A stretch of 64,000 nt of DNA, from NCBI RefSeq assembly GCF_007828955.1, contig NZ_VIVR01000001.1, positions 4,526,001 through 4,590,000 of the forward strand, read 5' to 3'. Numbering within the stretch: the first letter of the stretch is position 1; the number at the start of each line of letters is the position of its first letter. The position numbers and the translations under genes were made by a program. The notes under the pieces were generated by a model. That model saw only the letters and a program-made list of their open reading frames with translations, was not told where the DNA came from and searched no databases. Shown piece after piece: positions 42,900 to 51,195 of this stretch. The stretch comes from Kitasatospora atroaurantiaca. GTDB taxonomy: Bacteria; Actinomycetota; Actinomycetes; Streptomycetales; Streptomycetaceae.

Positions 42900-43139
42900 G
42901 TCGCCGCTCACCCGCCACATCGTAGGGGCGGCTCATGAGCGGGCAATGCTCTCCTCGCAAGCTGCCCGGTTCGTCACCATTGCCCAGGCACCCCCGCGCT
43001 TCTTCCGGTCGCCTCCGGGGGCTCTGACCCGGCGCCGGCGCTCCTCGCTCCGGCGCTCCCTCCTTCGTCGGTCTCTTGTCGCTCGTCACTTTCGGCACCG
43101 GCGCCCCCTGCGGCTCTTGCTTGCTGCGAGGATGGGCCC

Positions 43140-43985
43140 GTGACAGGTGTACTCGTACTCGCAGGGACCCCCATCGGCGACGTCTCGGACGCCCCGCCCC
43201 GGCTGCTCACCGAACTGGCCTCGGCGGACGTGATCGCGGCCGAGGACACCCGGCGGCTGCGCCGCCTCACCCAGGCGCTCGGAGTGACCCCGGTGGGCCG
43301 GGTGGTCTCCTACTTCGAGGGCAACGAGGTGGCCCGCACCCCGGAGCTGATCGAAGCGCTGCTCGGCGGGGCGCGCGTGCTGCTGGTGACCGACGCCGGG
43401 ATGCCCTCGGTCTCCGACCCCGGCTACCGGCTGGTGGACGCGGCCGTCGCGGCCGACATCAAGGTCACCGCCGTGCCCGGCCCCTCCGCCGTGCTCACCG
43501 CACTGGCCCTCTCCGGGCTGCCGGTGGACCGCTTCACCTTCGAGGGCTTCCTGCCGCGCAAGACCGGTGACCGCGCCCGCCAGCTCGCCGAGGTCGCCGC
43601 CGAGCCCCGCACCATGGTCTTCTTCGAGGCCCCGCACCGGATCGCCGAGGCCCTCGCCGCGATGGCCGAGGCCTTCGGCCCCGAGCGCCCCGCCGCCGTC
43701 TGCCGCGAACTGACCAAGACGTACGAGGAGGTCAAGCGCGGCCCGCTCGGTGAGCTCGCCGCGTGGGCGGCCGGCGGCGTCAAGGGCGAGATCACCGTCG
43801 TCGTCGCGGGCGCCCCGCCGGCCGCTCCGCAGTCGCTGACCCCCGAGGAGCTGGCCCGCCGGGTCGCCGTCCGCGAGGAGGCGGGGGAGCGCCGCAAGGA
43901 GGCCATCGCGGCCGTCGCGGCGGAGCTGGGGCTGCCCAAGCGGGAGGTCTTCGATGCGGTCGTGGCGGCGAAGACCCGCAGTTGA
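43140..43985 (+). CDS. rsmI: 16S rRNA (cytidine1402-2'-O)-methyltransferase
   Basis: A 281-residue SAM-dependent enzyme of the tetrapyrrole-methylase fold that methylates C1402 of 16S rRNA at the decoding site. The N-terminal LVLAGTPIGDVSDAPPR (near 4-20) and IAAEDTRRLRRL are diagnostic, as are LVTDAGMPSVSDPGYRLV and FEGFLPRKTGDR. The C-terminal region is a short helical extension. The GTG start fits the conserved N-terminus. It is divergent from pmt. Confidence 0.93.
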   Translation: MTGVLVLAGTPIGDVSDAPPRLLTELASADVIAAEDTRRLRRLTQALGVTPVGRVVSYFEGNEVARTPELIEALLGGARVLLVTDAGMPSVSDPGYRLVDAAVAADIKVTAVPGPSAVLTALALSGLPVDRFTFEGFLPRKTGDRARQLAEVAAEPRTMVFFEAPHRIAEALAAMAEAFGPERPAAVCRELTKTYEEVKRGPLGELAAWAAGGVKGEITVVVAGAPPAAPQSLTPEELARRVAVREEAGERRKEAIAAVAAELGLPKREVFDAVVAAKTRS

Positions 43986-44198
43986 GCGTGGGTGCCGGTG
44001 AGGTGGGAGACGCGTACCGTGGAGAGGAGCACTCCCTAAACGCCGGTTGAGCTGAAGCTTTGGCCCCGACTTCGTACAGGCATCCCCAATTCGCCGCCAA
44101 GTCTTGGCAAGCCGGGTGGCGGAGTGCAGCTCCTGGGCATTCCCTGGGATGGAAAGACCCGAGCCGGGCGACCGTCCGGCGGGCGCTGGGAGACGGCT

Positions 44199-44651
44199 AT
44201 GAGCGAGACGATCGGTAGCCCTCTGAGTGGCAATGCAGTGCGCGACACCGCGCCGAGCGGCCTCGGACTGACCACCCGGCCGCAGGCCCCCGTGGAGACC
44301 GTCCGGGAGGCGTACTCCTTCGCCTGCCTGAGCTGCGGCTACGGGTGGGAGCAGGCGTACGACATCGAGCACCGCATGGCCCGGGACGGACACATGGTGA
44401 TCGAGTACTACGCCAACGGTGTCCGAGTGCCCTCACCGCTGCTCAAGCCGACCTGCCCTGGTTGCGGCGGACACACCGTGCGGATCATGCGCGAGGGCCG
44501 CGTGGCCACCGCCGAGAGCTCGTCGGTCCCGGCGCCGGGCTTCGCGCCCCACGCCGAACCCGCCACGCCCGAGCAGCCCAGGCCGCAGGCCCGCACCGAG
44601 CACCGCTCGGTCAGGTCCTGGCTGCAGTCCAAGCTCGGCAAGAGCGCCTGA
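44199..44651 (+). CDS. zinc-ribbon protein of unknown function
   Basis: A 150-residue protein that I do not recognise by name. Two CxxC pairs (C43-C46 in CLSCGYGWE and C86-C89 in CPGCGGH) are about 40 residues apart and should bind one zinc. Between them is a conserved-looking YDIEHRMARDGHMVIEYY segment. The C-terminal third is Pro/Ala-rich and ends in a basic helix (RSWLQSKLG). GGGAG is 6-10 bases before the ATG; an ATG at 44124 would add 25 residues. A strong terminator separates it from metG, so it is probably monocistronic. The 213-bp leader upstream holds several small hairpins. Confidence 0.72.
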   Translation: MSETIGSPLSGNAVRDTAPSGLGLTTRPQAPVETVREAYSFACLSCGYGWEQAYDIEHRMARDGHMVIEYYANGVRVPSPLLKPTCPGCGGHTVRIMREGRVATAESSSVPAPGFAPHAEPATPEQPRPQARTEHRSVRSWLQSKLGKSA

Positions 44652-44662
44652 GCCCGAGCGCG

Positions 44663-44699
44663 GGAACCACCCCCGAAGTAATGGGTCGAGGGTGGTTCC
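44663..44699 (+). terminator. terminator before metG
   Basis: A stem of 14 bp with one mismatch (GGAACCACCCCCGA with TCGAGGGTGGTTCC) and a 9-base loop, then TTCGCG. It isolates metG from the zinc-ribbon gene. Confidence 0.75.
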
Positions 44700-44723
44700 T
44701 TCGCGCGGCTAAGATTTCTGACC

Positions 44724-46343
44724 ATGGCGGCCACTGCAGACCACAGCACCACCGGGGCTTCGAACTCGGCGTACTACGTCACCACCCCGATCTACTACGT
44801 GAACGATCGCCCGCACCTGGGCCACGCGTACACGACCGTCGCGGGCGACGTGCTCACGCGCTGGCACCGCCAGCGCGGCGAGAAGGTGTGGTACCTCACC
44901 GGTACGGACGAGCACGGCCAGAAGATCCTGCGGACGGCCGAGGCCAACGGCGTCACCCCGCAGGAGTGGTGCGACAAGCTGGTCGAGGAGGCCTGGAAGC
45001 CGCTCTGGCAGCACCTGGGCATCGCCAACGACGACTTCATCCGGACGACCCAGCCGCGGCACACCGCCCGCGTGCAGGAGTTCGTCCAGGACCTGCACGA
45101 CAAGGGCGAGATCTACAAGGGCGGCTACTCCGGCCCGTACTGCGTCGGCTGCGAGGAGTACAAGCTCCCGAACGAGCTGCTCCCCGGTGCGACGGACGAC
45201 GAGAAGCTCTGCCCGATCCACAAGAAGCCGGTCGAGTGGCTGGAGGAGGAGAACTACTTCTTCCGTCTCTCCGCGTACGGCCCGAAGCTGCTCGAGTTCT
45301 ACGCCGCCAACCCCGACTTCATCGCGCCCGCCTCGGCGCGCAACGAGGTGCTGCGCTTCGTCGAGCAGGGCCTGCAGGACCTCTCGATCTCCCGCTCCAC
45401 CTTCAACTGGGGTGTGCCGCTGCCCTGGGACGAGAAGCACGTCCTCTACGTGTGGGTGGACGCACTGCAGAACTACATCACCGCCGCCGGGTACGGCGCG
45501 GACCCGGAGCGCTTCGCCGAGCTGTGGCCGGCCTCGGTGCACCTGGTCGGCAAGGACATCCTGCGGTTCCACGCGGTGATCTGGCCGGCGATGCTGATGG
45601 CCGCCGGGCTGCCGTTGCCCAAGCGCGTGGTCGCCAACGGCTGGCTGATGGTCGGCGGCGAGAAGATGAGCAAGTCCAACCTGACCGGCATCGCGCCGCA
45701 GGACCTCACCTCGCACTTCGGCGTGGACGCCTACCGCTACTACTTCCTGCGGGCGATCCCGTTCGGCACCGACGGTTCCTTCTCCTGGGAGGACTTCGGC
45801 GCCCGGTACACCTCCGAGCTGGCCAACGACTTCGGCAACCTCGCCTCGCGCGTCGCCGCCATGGTCGGCAAGTACTTCGAGGGCTCGCTGCCGGCCGCCA
45901 CCGCCGCCGGTGACGCCGAGCAGGCCGTCGCCGACGGTCTGGTGACCGCGGTCCGGGTGGCCGACCGGAAGATCGGTGAGGACCTGGACTTCGCCGGCGG
46001 CATCGCGGCGATCTTCGAGTTCATCAAGCAGGTCAACGGCTACCTCACCGAGCAGGAGCCGTGGAAGGTCGCCAAGGACGAGTCGGCCGAGGGCCAGGCG
46101 CGCCTCGCGACCATCCTCTACACCGCCGCCGAGGCGCTGCGGGCGACGGCCGTGCTGCTCAACCCGGTGATGCCGACGGCCGCCCAGAAGCTGTGGGACT
46201 CGCTGGGTGCGGAGGCGGGCCTGGGTTCGCTCGCCGACCAGACCATCGCCGCCGTCGCCGACTGGGGCCGCCTGCCGGTGGGCTCCACCGTCACCAAGGG
46301 CGACATCCTGTTCCCGCGCCTCGAAGAGAAGCCGACCGCCTGA
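44724..46343 (+). CDS. metG: methionyl-tRNA synthetase
   Basis: A 539-residue class I synthetase that charges tRNA-Met. It has the HIGH-type motif HLGH (about 31-34), a zinc knuckle region with CVGCEEY and CPIH, NWGVPLPWDEKHVLYVWVDAL for methionine binding and KMSKS (near 314-318). The C-terminal helical anticodon domain is complete, and there is no trailing Trbp111 domain. The gene starts the metG-tatD-rsmA-ispE run; its TGA overlaps the tatD ATG by one base (TGATG). Confidence 0.96.
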   Translation: MAATADHSTTGASNSAYYVTTPIYYVNDRPHLGHAYTTVAGDVLTRWHRQRGEKVWYLTGTDEHGQKILRTAEANGVTPQEWCDKLVEEAWKPLWQHLGIANDDFIRTTQPRHTARVQEFVQDLHDKGEIYKGGYSGPYCVGCEEYKLPNELLPGATDDEKLCPIHKKPVEWLEEENYFFRLSAYGPKLLEFYAANPDFIAPASARNEVLRFVEQGLQDLSISRSTFNWGVPLPWDEKHVLYVWVDALQNYITAAGYGADPERFAELWPASVHLVGKDILRFHAVIWPAMLMAAGLPLPKRVVANGWLMVGGEKMSKSNLTGIAPQDLTSHFGVDAYRYYFLRAIPFGTDGSFSWEDFGARYTSELANDFGNLASRVAAMVGKYFEGSLPAATAAGDAEQAVADGLVTAVRVADRKIGEDLDFAGGIAAIFEFIKQVNGYLTEQEPWKVAKDESAEGQARLATILYTAAEALRATAVLLNPVMPTAAQKLWDSLGAEAGLGSLADQTIAAVADWGRLPVGSTVTKGDILFPRLEEKPTA

Positions 46344-47218
46344 TGGCCTCCCCCGACGACCGGTCGACCCCACCGCCGCTGCCCGCCCCGCTGGCGGTGG
46401 CGGTGGCCGACTCGCACACCCACCTGGACATGCAGTCCGGCACCCCGGCCGCGAGCCTCGCCAAGGCCGCGTCGGTCGGCGTGACGGCGGTCGTCCAGGT
46501 GGGCTGCGACGTGCCCGGCTCGCGCTGGGCCGCCTCGCTGGCGGCCGAGTTCGACGCCGTGCACGCGGCCGTCGCCCTGCACCCCAACGAGGCGCCCCGC
46601 CTCGTCCTGGGTGACCCCGACGGCTGGTCGGGCAGGAAGCGCACGCCCGGCGGCCACCAGGCGCTGGACGCCGCGCTCGCCGAGATAGACGCGCTCGCCG
46701 CCCTGCCGCAGGTGAAGGCCGTCGGCGAGACCGGGCTCGACTATTTCCGCACCGGGCCCGAGGGCGTGGACATCCAGAAGGAGTCCTTCCGCCGCCACAT
46801 CGAGATCGCCAAGCGCCACGGCAAGGCGCTGGTGATCCACGACCGGGACGCCCACCAGGACGTCATCGAGTTGCTGCTGGCGGAGGGCGCCCCCGAGCGC
46901 ACGGTCTTCCACTGCTACTCCGGCGATGCCGAGATGGCCAAGATCTGCGCCGAGCACGGCTGGTACCTCTCCTTCGCCGGGCCGGTCACCTTCAAGGCCA
47001 ACCAGCCGCTGCGCGACGCCCTCACCGTCACCCCGCTCGACCGGGTGCTGATCGAGACCGACGCCCCCTTCCTCACCCCGCACCCGTACCGGGGCCGCCC
47101 CAACGCCCCGTACCTGATCCCGGTCACGCTGCGGTCGATGGCGGAGACCCTCGGGCTGCACGAGGACGAGCTCGCCACGGCGATCGCCGCCAACACGGCG
47201 CGCGCCTTCGGGTACTGA
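46343..47218 (+). CDS. TatD family hydrolase
   Basis: A 291-residue metal-dependent hydrolase of the amidohydrolase fold. DSHTHLD (about 23-29) supplies two metal ligands, GETGLDYFR (near 132-140) the Glu, VIHDRDAH the next His, FHCYSG another and ETDAPFLTP the Asp. Family members are 3'-5' exonucleases acting on DNA or RNA and quality-control factors. The start overlaps the metG stop. In most actinobacteria an rpfB gene comes next; here only 20 bp separate tatD from rsmA. Confidence 0.92.
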   Translation: MASPDDRSTPPPLPAPLAVAVADSHTHLDMQSGTPAASLAKAASVGVTAVVQVGCDVPGSRWAASLAAEFDAVHAAVALHPNEAPRLVLGDPDGWSGRKRTPGGHQALDAALAEIDALAALPQVKAVGETGLDYFRTGPEGVDIQKESFRRHIEIAKRHGKALVIHDRDAHQDVIELLLAEGAPERTVFHCYSGDAEMAKICAEHGWYLSFAGPVTFKANQPLRDALTVTPLDRVLIETDAPFLTPHPYRGRPNAPYLIPVTLRSMAETLGLHEDELATAIAANTARAFGY

Positions 47219-47238
47219 GGCGCACGTATCCTTGCGGG

Positions 47239-48120
47239 GTGAGCAGCACCGATCCCACCCCTGACAGCCACCTCCTGGGCGCCTCCGACATCCGGGAGCT
47301 GGCCGCCACGCTGGGCGTGAAGCCGACCAAGCAGCGCGGGCAGAACTTCGTCATCGACGGCAACACGGTCCGGCGCATCGTCCGGGCCGCCGAGGTGACC
47401 GGCGAGGACGCGGTGGTCGAGGTCGGCCCCGGGCTCGGCTCGCTCACCCTCGCGCTGCTGGAGGTCGCGGCGCACGTGACGGCGGTGGAGATCGACCCGC
47501 TGCTCGCGCAGCACCTCCCCACCACCATCGCCGCCCGGATGCCCGGGCGCGCCAAGGACTTCGACCTCGTCCTCAGCGATGCCATGGAGGTCACCGAACT
47601 CCCCGGCCCGCCGCCCACCGCGCTGGTCGCCAACCTCCCCTACAACGTCGCCGTCCCCGTGCTGCTGCACATGCTGGCGACCTTCCCCAGCATCGAGCGC
47701 ACGCTGGTGATGGTGCAGAGCGAGGTCGCCGACCGGCTCGCGGCCAAGCCCGGCAACAAGGTCTACGGGGTGCCCTCGGTCAAGGCCAACTGGTACGCGG
47801 ACGTGAAGCGCTCCGGGGCCATCGGCCGGAACGTCTTCTGGCCCGCGCCCAACGTCGACTCCGGTCTGGTCTCGCTGGTGCGCCGGCAGCCGCCCGCGAC
47901 CTCGGCCACCCGCCAGGAGGTCTTCGCGGTCGTGGACGCCGCCTTCGCCCAGCGCCGCAAGACCCTGCGGGCCGCGCTGGCCGGCTGGGCGGGCTCCCCG
48001 GCCGCCGCCGAGCAGGCGCTGGCCGCCGCCGGCATCGACCACAAGCTGCGCGGCGAGATGCTGACGGTGGAACAGTTCGCCGCCATCGCCGAGCACAAGC
48101 CGAAGGTACCGGTCCTGTGA
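47239..48120 (+). CDS. rsmA: 16S rRNA (adenine1518-N6/adenine1519-N6)-dimethyltransferase
   Basis: A 293-residue KsgA-type methyltransferase that dimethylates two adjacent adenines near the 3' end of 16S rRNA during ribosome assembly. It has KKxxGQNFxID-like [10 protein letters not shown] (near 34-43), SAM loop [11 protein letters not shown] and the catalytic NLPYNV line (near 134-139). The C-terminal helical domain is complete. It starts with GTG just after a 20-bp gap from tatD and overlaps ispE by 4 bp (GTGA). Confidence 0.95.
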   Translation: MSSTDPTPDSHLLGASDIRELAATLGVKPTKQRGQNFVIDGNTVRRIVRAAEVTGEDAVVEVGPGLGSLTLALLEVAAHVTAVEIDPLLAQHLPTTIAARMPGRAKDFDLVLSDAMEVTELPGPPPTALVANLPYNVAVPVLLHMLATFPSIERTLVMVQSEVADRLAAKPGNKVYGVPSVKANWYADVKRSGAIGRNVFWPAPNVDSGLVSLVRRQPPATSATRQEVFAVVDAAFAQRRKTLRAALAGWAGSPAAAEQALAAAGIDHKLRGEMLTVEQFAAIAEHKPKVPVL

Positions 48121-49064
48121 TCACTGTTCGGGTCCCCGCCAAGGTCAACGTCCAGCTCGGCGTCGGCGGACTGCGCGCCGACGGCTTCCACGACCTGGCC
48201 AACGTCTTCTTCGCGGTCGCCCTCGGCGACGAGGTGACCGCCACCCCGGGCGAGGGCGTCACCCTCTCCTGCACGGGCCCGGACGCGGCGAGCGTCCCGC
48301 TGGACGACACCAACCTCGCCGCCCGCGCGGCCCGCCTGCTCGCCGCCCACCACGGCATCGAGCCGGGCGTCCACCTGCACATCGCCAAGTCCATCCCGGT
48401 GGCCGGCGGCATGGCGGGCGGCAGCGCCGACGGGGCCGCCGCCCTGGTCGCCTGCGACGCCCTCTGGGGCCTGAACACGCCCATGGACGTCCTCCTCGAC
48501 CTCGCCGCCGAGCTCGGTTCCGACGTCCCCTTCGCCCTGATCGGCGGCGTCGCGCTGGGCCGGGGCCGGGGCGAGATCCTGGAGCCGCTGCCCGTCACCG
48601 GCACCTTCCACTGGGTCTTCGCCGTCGCCGACGGCGGCCTCTCCACCCCGGCCGTCTTCCGCGAGTGCGACCGCCTCCGCGACGAGGCCTTTGTCGGCTC
48701 TGCCGACCAGGGGGCGGGGTCGGGCTCCGCCGCCACCGAGGTCCCCACCCCGGACGCCGACGCCGCCCTGCTCGCCGCCCTCGCCGACGGTGACCCGGCC
48801 GCCCTCGCGGCTGCTCTCACCAACGACCTCCAGCCCGCCGCCCTCTCCCTGCGCCCGGCCCTCGCCGACACCCTCCGCGCGGGCACCGACGCCGGTGCCA
48901 TCGGCGCGCTGGTCTCCGGCTCCGGCCCCACCTGCGCCTTCCTCGCCAAGGACGCCGAAGCGGCGGCCGCCATCGCCAAGGCCCTCACCGGCTCCGGCAC
49001 CTGCCGCACTGCCCATGCAACGTACGGCCCCGTCCCCGGCGCACAGGTTCAGCCCGGCGTTTGA
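48117..49064 (+). CDS. ispE: 4-diphosphocytidyl-2-C-methyl-D-erythritol kinase
   Basis: A 315-residue GHMP kinase of the non-mevalonate isoprenoid pathway, phosphorylating CDP-methylerythritol. [11 protein letters not shown] (4-14) is the substrate start motif, [17 protein letters not shown] (near 96-112) the ATP loop and [10 protein letters not shown] (near 263-272) the third GHMP motif. A 20-residue Gly/Ser/Ala insert sits near 197-215. The GTG start overlaps the rsmA stop. Conserved partner of rsmA in actinobacteria. Confidence 0.95.
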   Translation: MITVRVPAKVNVQLGVGGLRADGFHDLANVFFAVALGDEVTATPGEGVTLSCTGPDAASVPLDDTNLAARAARLLAAHHGIEPGVHLHIAKSIPVAGGMAGGSADGAAALVACDALWGLNTPMDVLLDLAAELGSDVPFALIGGVALGRGRGEILEPLPVTGTFHWVFAVADGGLSTPAVFRECDRLRDEAFVGSADQGAGSGSAATEVPTPDADAALLAALADGDPAALAAALTNDLQPAALSLRPALADTLRAGTDAGAIGALVSGSGPTCAFLAKDAEAAAAIAKALTGSGTCRTAHATYGPVPGAQVQPGV

Positions 49065-49377
49065 CCGGCCGCCCTGGCCCCGCGGGCCGAGGCGCTCACC
49101 GGACCGACGACGCCCGGGGGGTGTCCGCGTCCAGAGCACCGGCCTGCCGGGATGCGAGACCGGCCCCGGCCAGCTCGCCACCTGGGGCCGCGCGCTCACC
49201 GACCGGGTCGACGCCTTCGGCTTCAACCGGAACCGGGAGGGCCGGTCCAGCAAGACCATCACCTTCGACTGGTCCGGGCCGGACCGAGACGGCGAACTCG
49301 CGGGCCGACCACTCCCACTACTCTTGGGAAGATCGGGGCATTCCCCGACGTCATCCGATCCCAGGAGCGCAGCAGCA
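49065..49377 (+). other. 313-bp gap with a protein-like fragment, no intact gene
   Basis: One frame (about 49150-49320) reads like protein: PGQLATWGRALTDRVDAFGF, then SSKTITFDWSGPDRDGE. It has no start codon of its own and no recognised family, and it is open into the ABC-F gene. It may be the remnant of a lost gene or chance. The right end must hold the ABC-F promoter and AGGAG at about 49362. Confidence 0.3.
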
Positions 49378-51180
49378 GTGGCCGTCAATCTTGCCACCAT
49401 CGAGTCCGTCACGAAGGTCTACGGCACTCGTGCCCTGCTCGACGGGGTCAGCCTCGGGGTCAGCGAGGGCGACCGGATCGGGGTTGTCGGGCGCAACGGC
49501 GACGGCAAGACCACGCTGATCCGGATGCTCGCCAAGCTGGAGGAGCCGGACACCGGGCGGATCACCCACTCCGGCGGCCTGCAGATGGCCGTGCTCACCC
49601 AGCACGACTCGCTCGACCCGAAGGCCACCATCCGCCACGAGGTGATCGCCGACCGGGCGGACCACGAGTGGCTCGGCGACTCCCGGATCCGGGACATCAT
49701 CCAGGGCCTCTTCGGCGGTCTCGACCTGCCGGGCTTCGACCAGGGCCTGGACACCGTGATCGGCCCGCTCTCCGGTGGCGAGCGCCGCCGGATCGCCCTG
49801 GCCAAGCTGCTGCTCGGCGAGCCCGACCTGATCGTCCTGGACGAGCCCACCAACCACCTCGACGTCGAGGGCATCGCCTGGCTCGCCCAGCACCTGCAGA
49901 ACCGCCGCTCCGCCCTCGTCTGCGTGACCCACGACCGCTGGTTCCTGGACCAGGTCTGCAGCCGGATGTGGGACGTCCAGCGCGGCGAGGTCCACGAGTA
50001 CGAGGGCGGCTACTCCGACTACGTCTTCGCCCGCGCCGAGCGCTCGCGGATCGAGGCCACCGAGGAGACCAAGCGGCAGAACCTGGCCCGCAAGGAGCTC
50101 GCCTGGCTGCGCCGCGGCGCCCCCGCCCGTACCTCGAAGCCGCGGTACCGGATCGAGGCCGCCAACGCGCTGATCGCCGACGTCCCGGAGCCGCGCGACA
50201 AGAGCGAGCTGATGAAGTTCGCCAACGCACGCCTGGGCCGTACCGTCTTCGAGCTCGAGGACGTCACGATCAAGGCCGGGCCCAAGCTGCTCCTGGAGCA
50301 CCTCACCTTCAACCTCGGCCCCGGTGACCGGATCGGCCTGCTCGGCGTCAACGGCGCCGGCAAGACCTCGCTGCTGCGGGCCATGCAGGCCGCGTTCGCA
50401 ACCGAGGGCGACGTGCAGCCCGCGTCCGGTGTGATCAAGGTCGGCAAGACCGTCCGGCTGGCGTACCTCTCGCAGGAGATCGCGGAGCTCGACCCGGCGA
50501 CCCGGGTGCTGCAGGCGGTCGAGCAGATCCGTGGCCGGGTCGACCTCGGCAAGGGCCGGGAGATGAGTGCCGGTCAGCTCTGCGAGCAGTTCGGCTTCGG
50601 CAAGGACAAGCAGTGGACGCCGGTCGGCGACCTCTCCGGTGGCGAGCGCCGCCGGCTGCAGCTGCTGCGCCTGCTGATGGACGAGCCGAACGTGCTGTTC
50701 CTCGACGAGCCCACCAACGACCTCGACATCGAGACCCTCAACCAGCTGGAGGACCTGCTCGACGGCTGGCCGGGCTCGATGGTCGTGATCAGCCACGACC
50801 GGTTCTTCATCGAGCGGACCACGGACACCGTGCACGCCCTGCTCGGCGACAAGCGCCTGCGGATGCTGCCGAACGGCGTGGACGAGTACCTGGAGCGCCG
50901 GGCCAGGATCGCCGAGGCGGCGGTGCCCGCGCTGGCCGCGCCGGCTGCGGCCAAGCCCGCCGGTGACACCCGGCTGGCGAAGAAGGAGATGCAGAAGCTG
51001 GAGCGGCAGATCGCCAAGCTGGACCAGCAGGAGTCCAAGCTGCACACCCAGCTCGCCGAGCACGCCGCCGACTTCTCCAAGGTCGCGGAGCTGGACGCCC
51101 AGCTGCGCAAGGTCAAGGAGGAGAAGGAGGAGCTGGAGCTCGGCTGGATGGAGCTCGCCGAGCAGGTCGAGCAGGGCTGA
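49378..51180 (+). CDS. ABC-F family ATPase (Uup-like)
   Basis: A 600-residue protein with two ABC domains and no membrane part. Domain 1 has Walker A GRNGDGKT (38-45), LSGGERRR and LDEPTNHLD; domain 2 has GVNGAGKTS, LSGGERRRL and LDEPTNDLD. The interdomain linker (about 215-285) is Arg-rich and the C-terminus (about 535-600) is a Lys/Glu coiled coil, as in Uup. ABC-F proteins act on ribosomes in the E-site or give antibiotic resistance by ribosome protection; nothing marks this one as a resistance type. The GTG start follows AGGAG by about 12 bases. It follows ispE as in related genomes and ends convergently with the FUSC gene. Confidence 0.9.
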   Translation: MAVNLATIESVTKVYGTRALLDGVSLGVSEGDRIGVVGRNGDGKTTLIRMLAKLEEPDTGRITHSGGLQMAVLTQHDSLDPKATIRHEVIADRADHEWLGDSRIRDIIQGLFGGLDLPGFDQGLDTVIGPLSGGERRRIALAKLLLGEPDLIVLDEPTNHLDVEGIAWLAQHLQNRRSALVCVTHDRWFLDQVCSRMWDVQRGEVHEYEGGYSDYVFARAERSRIEATEETKRQNLARKELAWLRRGAPARTSKPRYRIEAANALIADVPEPRDKSELMKFANARLGRTVFELEDVTIKAGPKLLLEHLTFNLGPGDRIGLLGVNGAGKTSLLRAMQAAFATEGDVQPASGVIKVGKTVRLAYLSQEIAELDPATRVLQAVEQIRGRVDLGKGREMSAGQLCEQFGFGKDKQWTPVGDLSGGERRRLQLLRLLMDEPNVLFLDEPTNDLDIETLNQLEDLLDGWPGSMVVISHDRFFIERTTDTVHALLGDKRLRMLPNGVDEYLERRARIAEAAVPALAAPAAAKPAGDTRLAKKEMQKLERQIAKLDQQESKLHTQLAEHAADFSKVAELDAQLRKVKEEKEELELGWMELAEQVEQG

Positions 51181-51195
51181 CGCAACTGCGTAGCC

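Noticed and set aside
43986-44198. Riboswitch before the zinc-ribbon gene
   Set aside because: Several small hairpins can be drawn, but no conserved riboswitch core was recognised.
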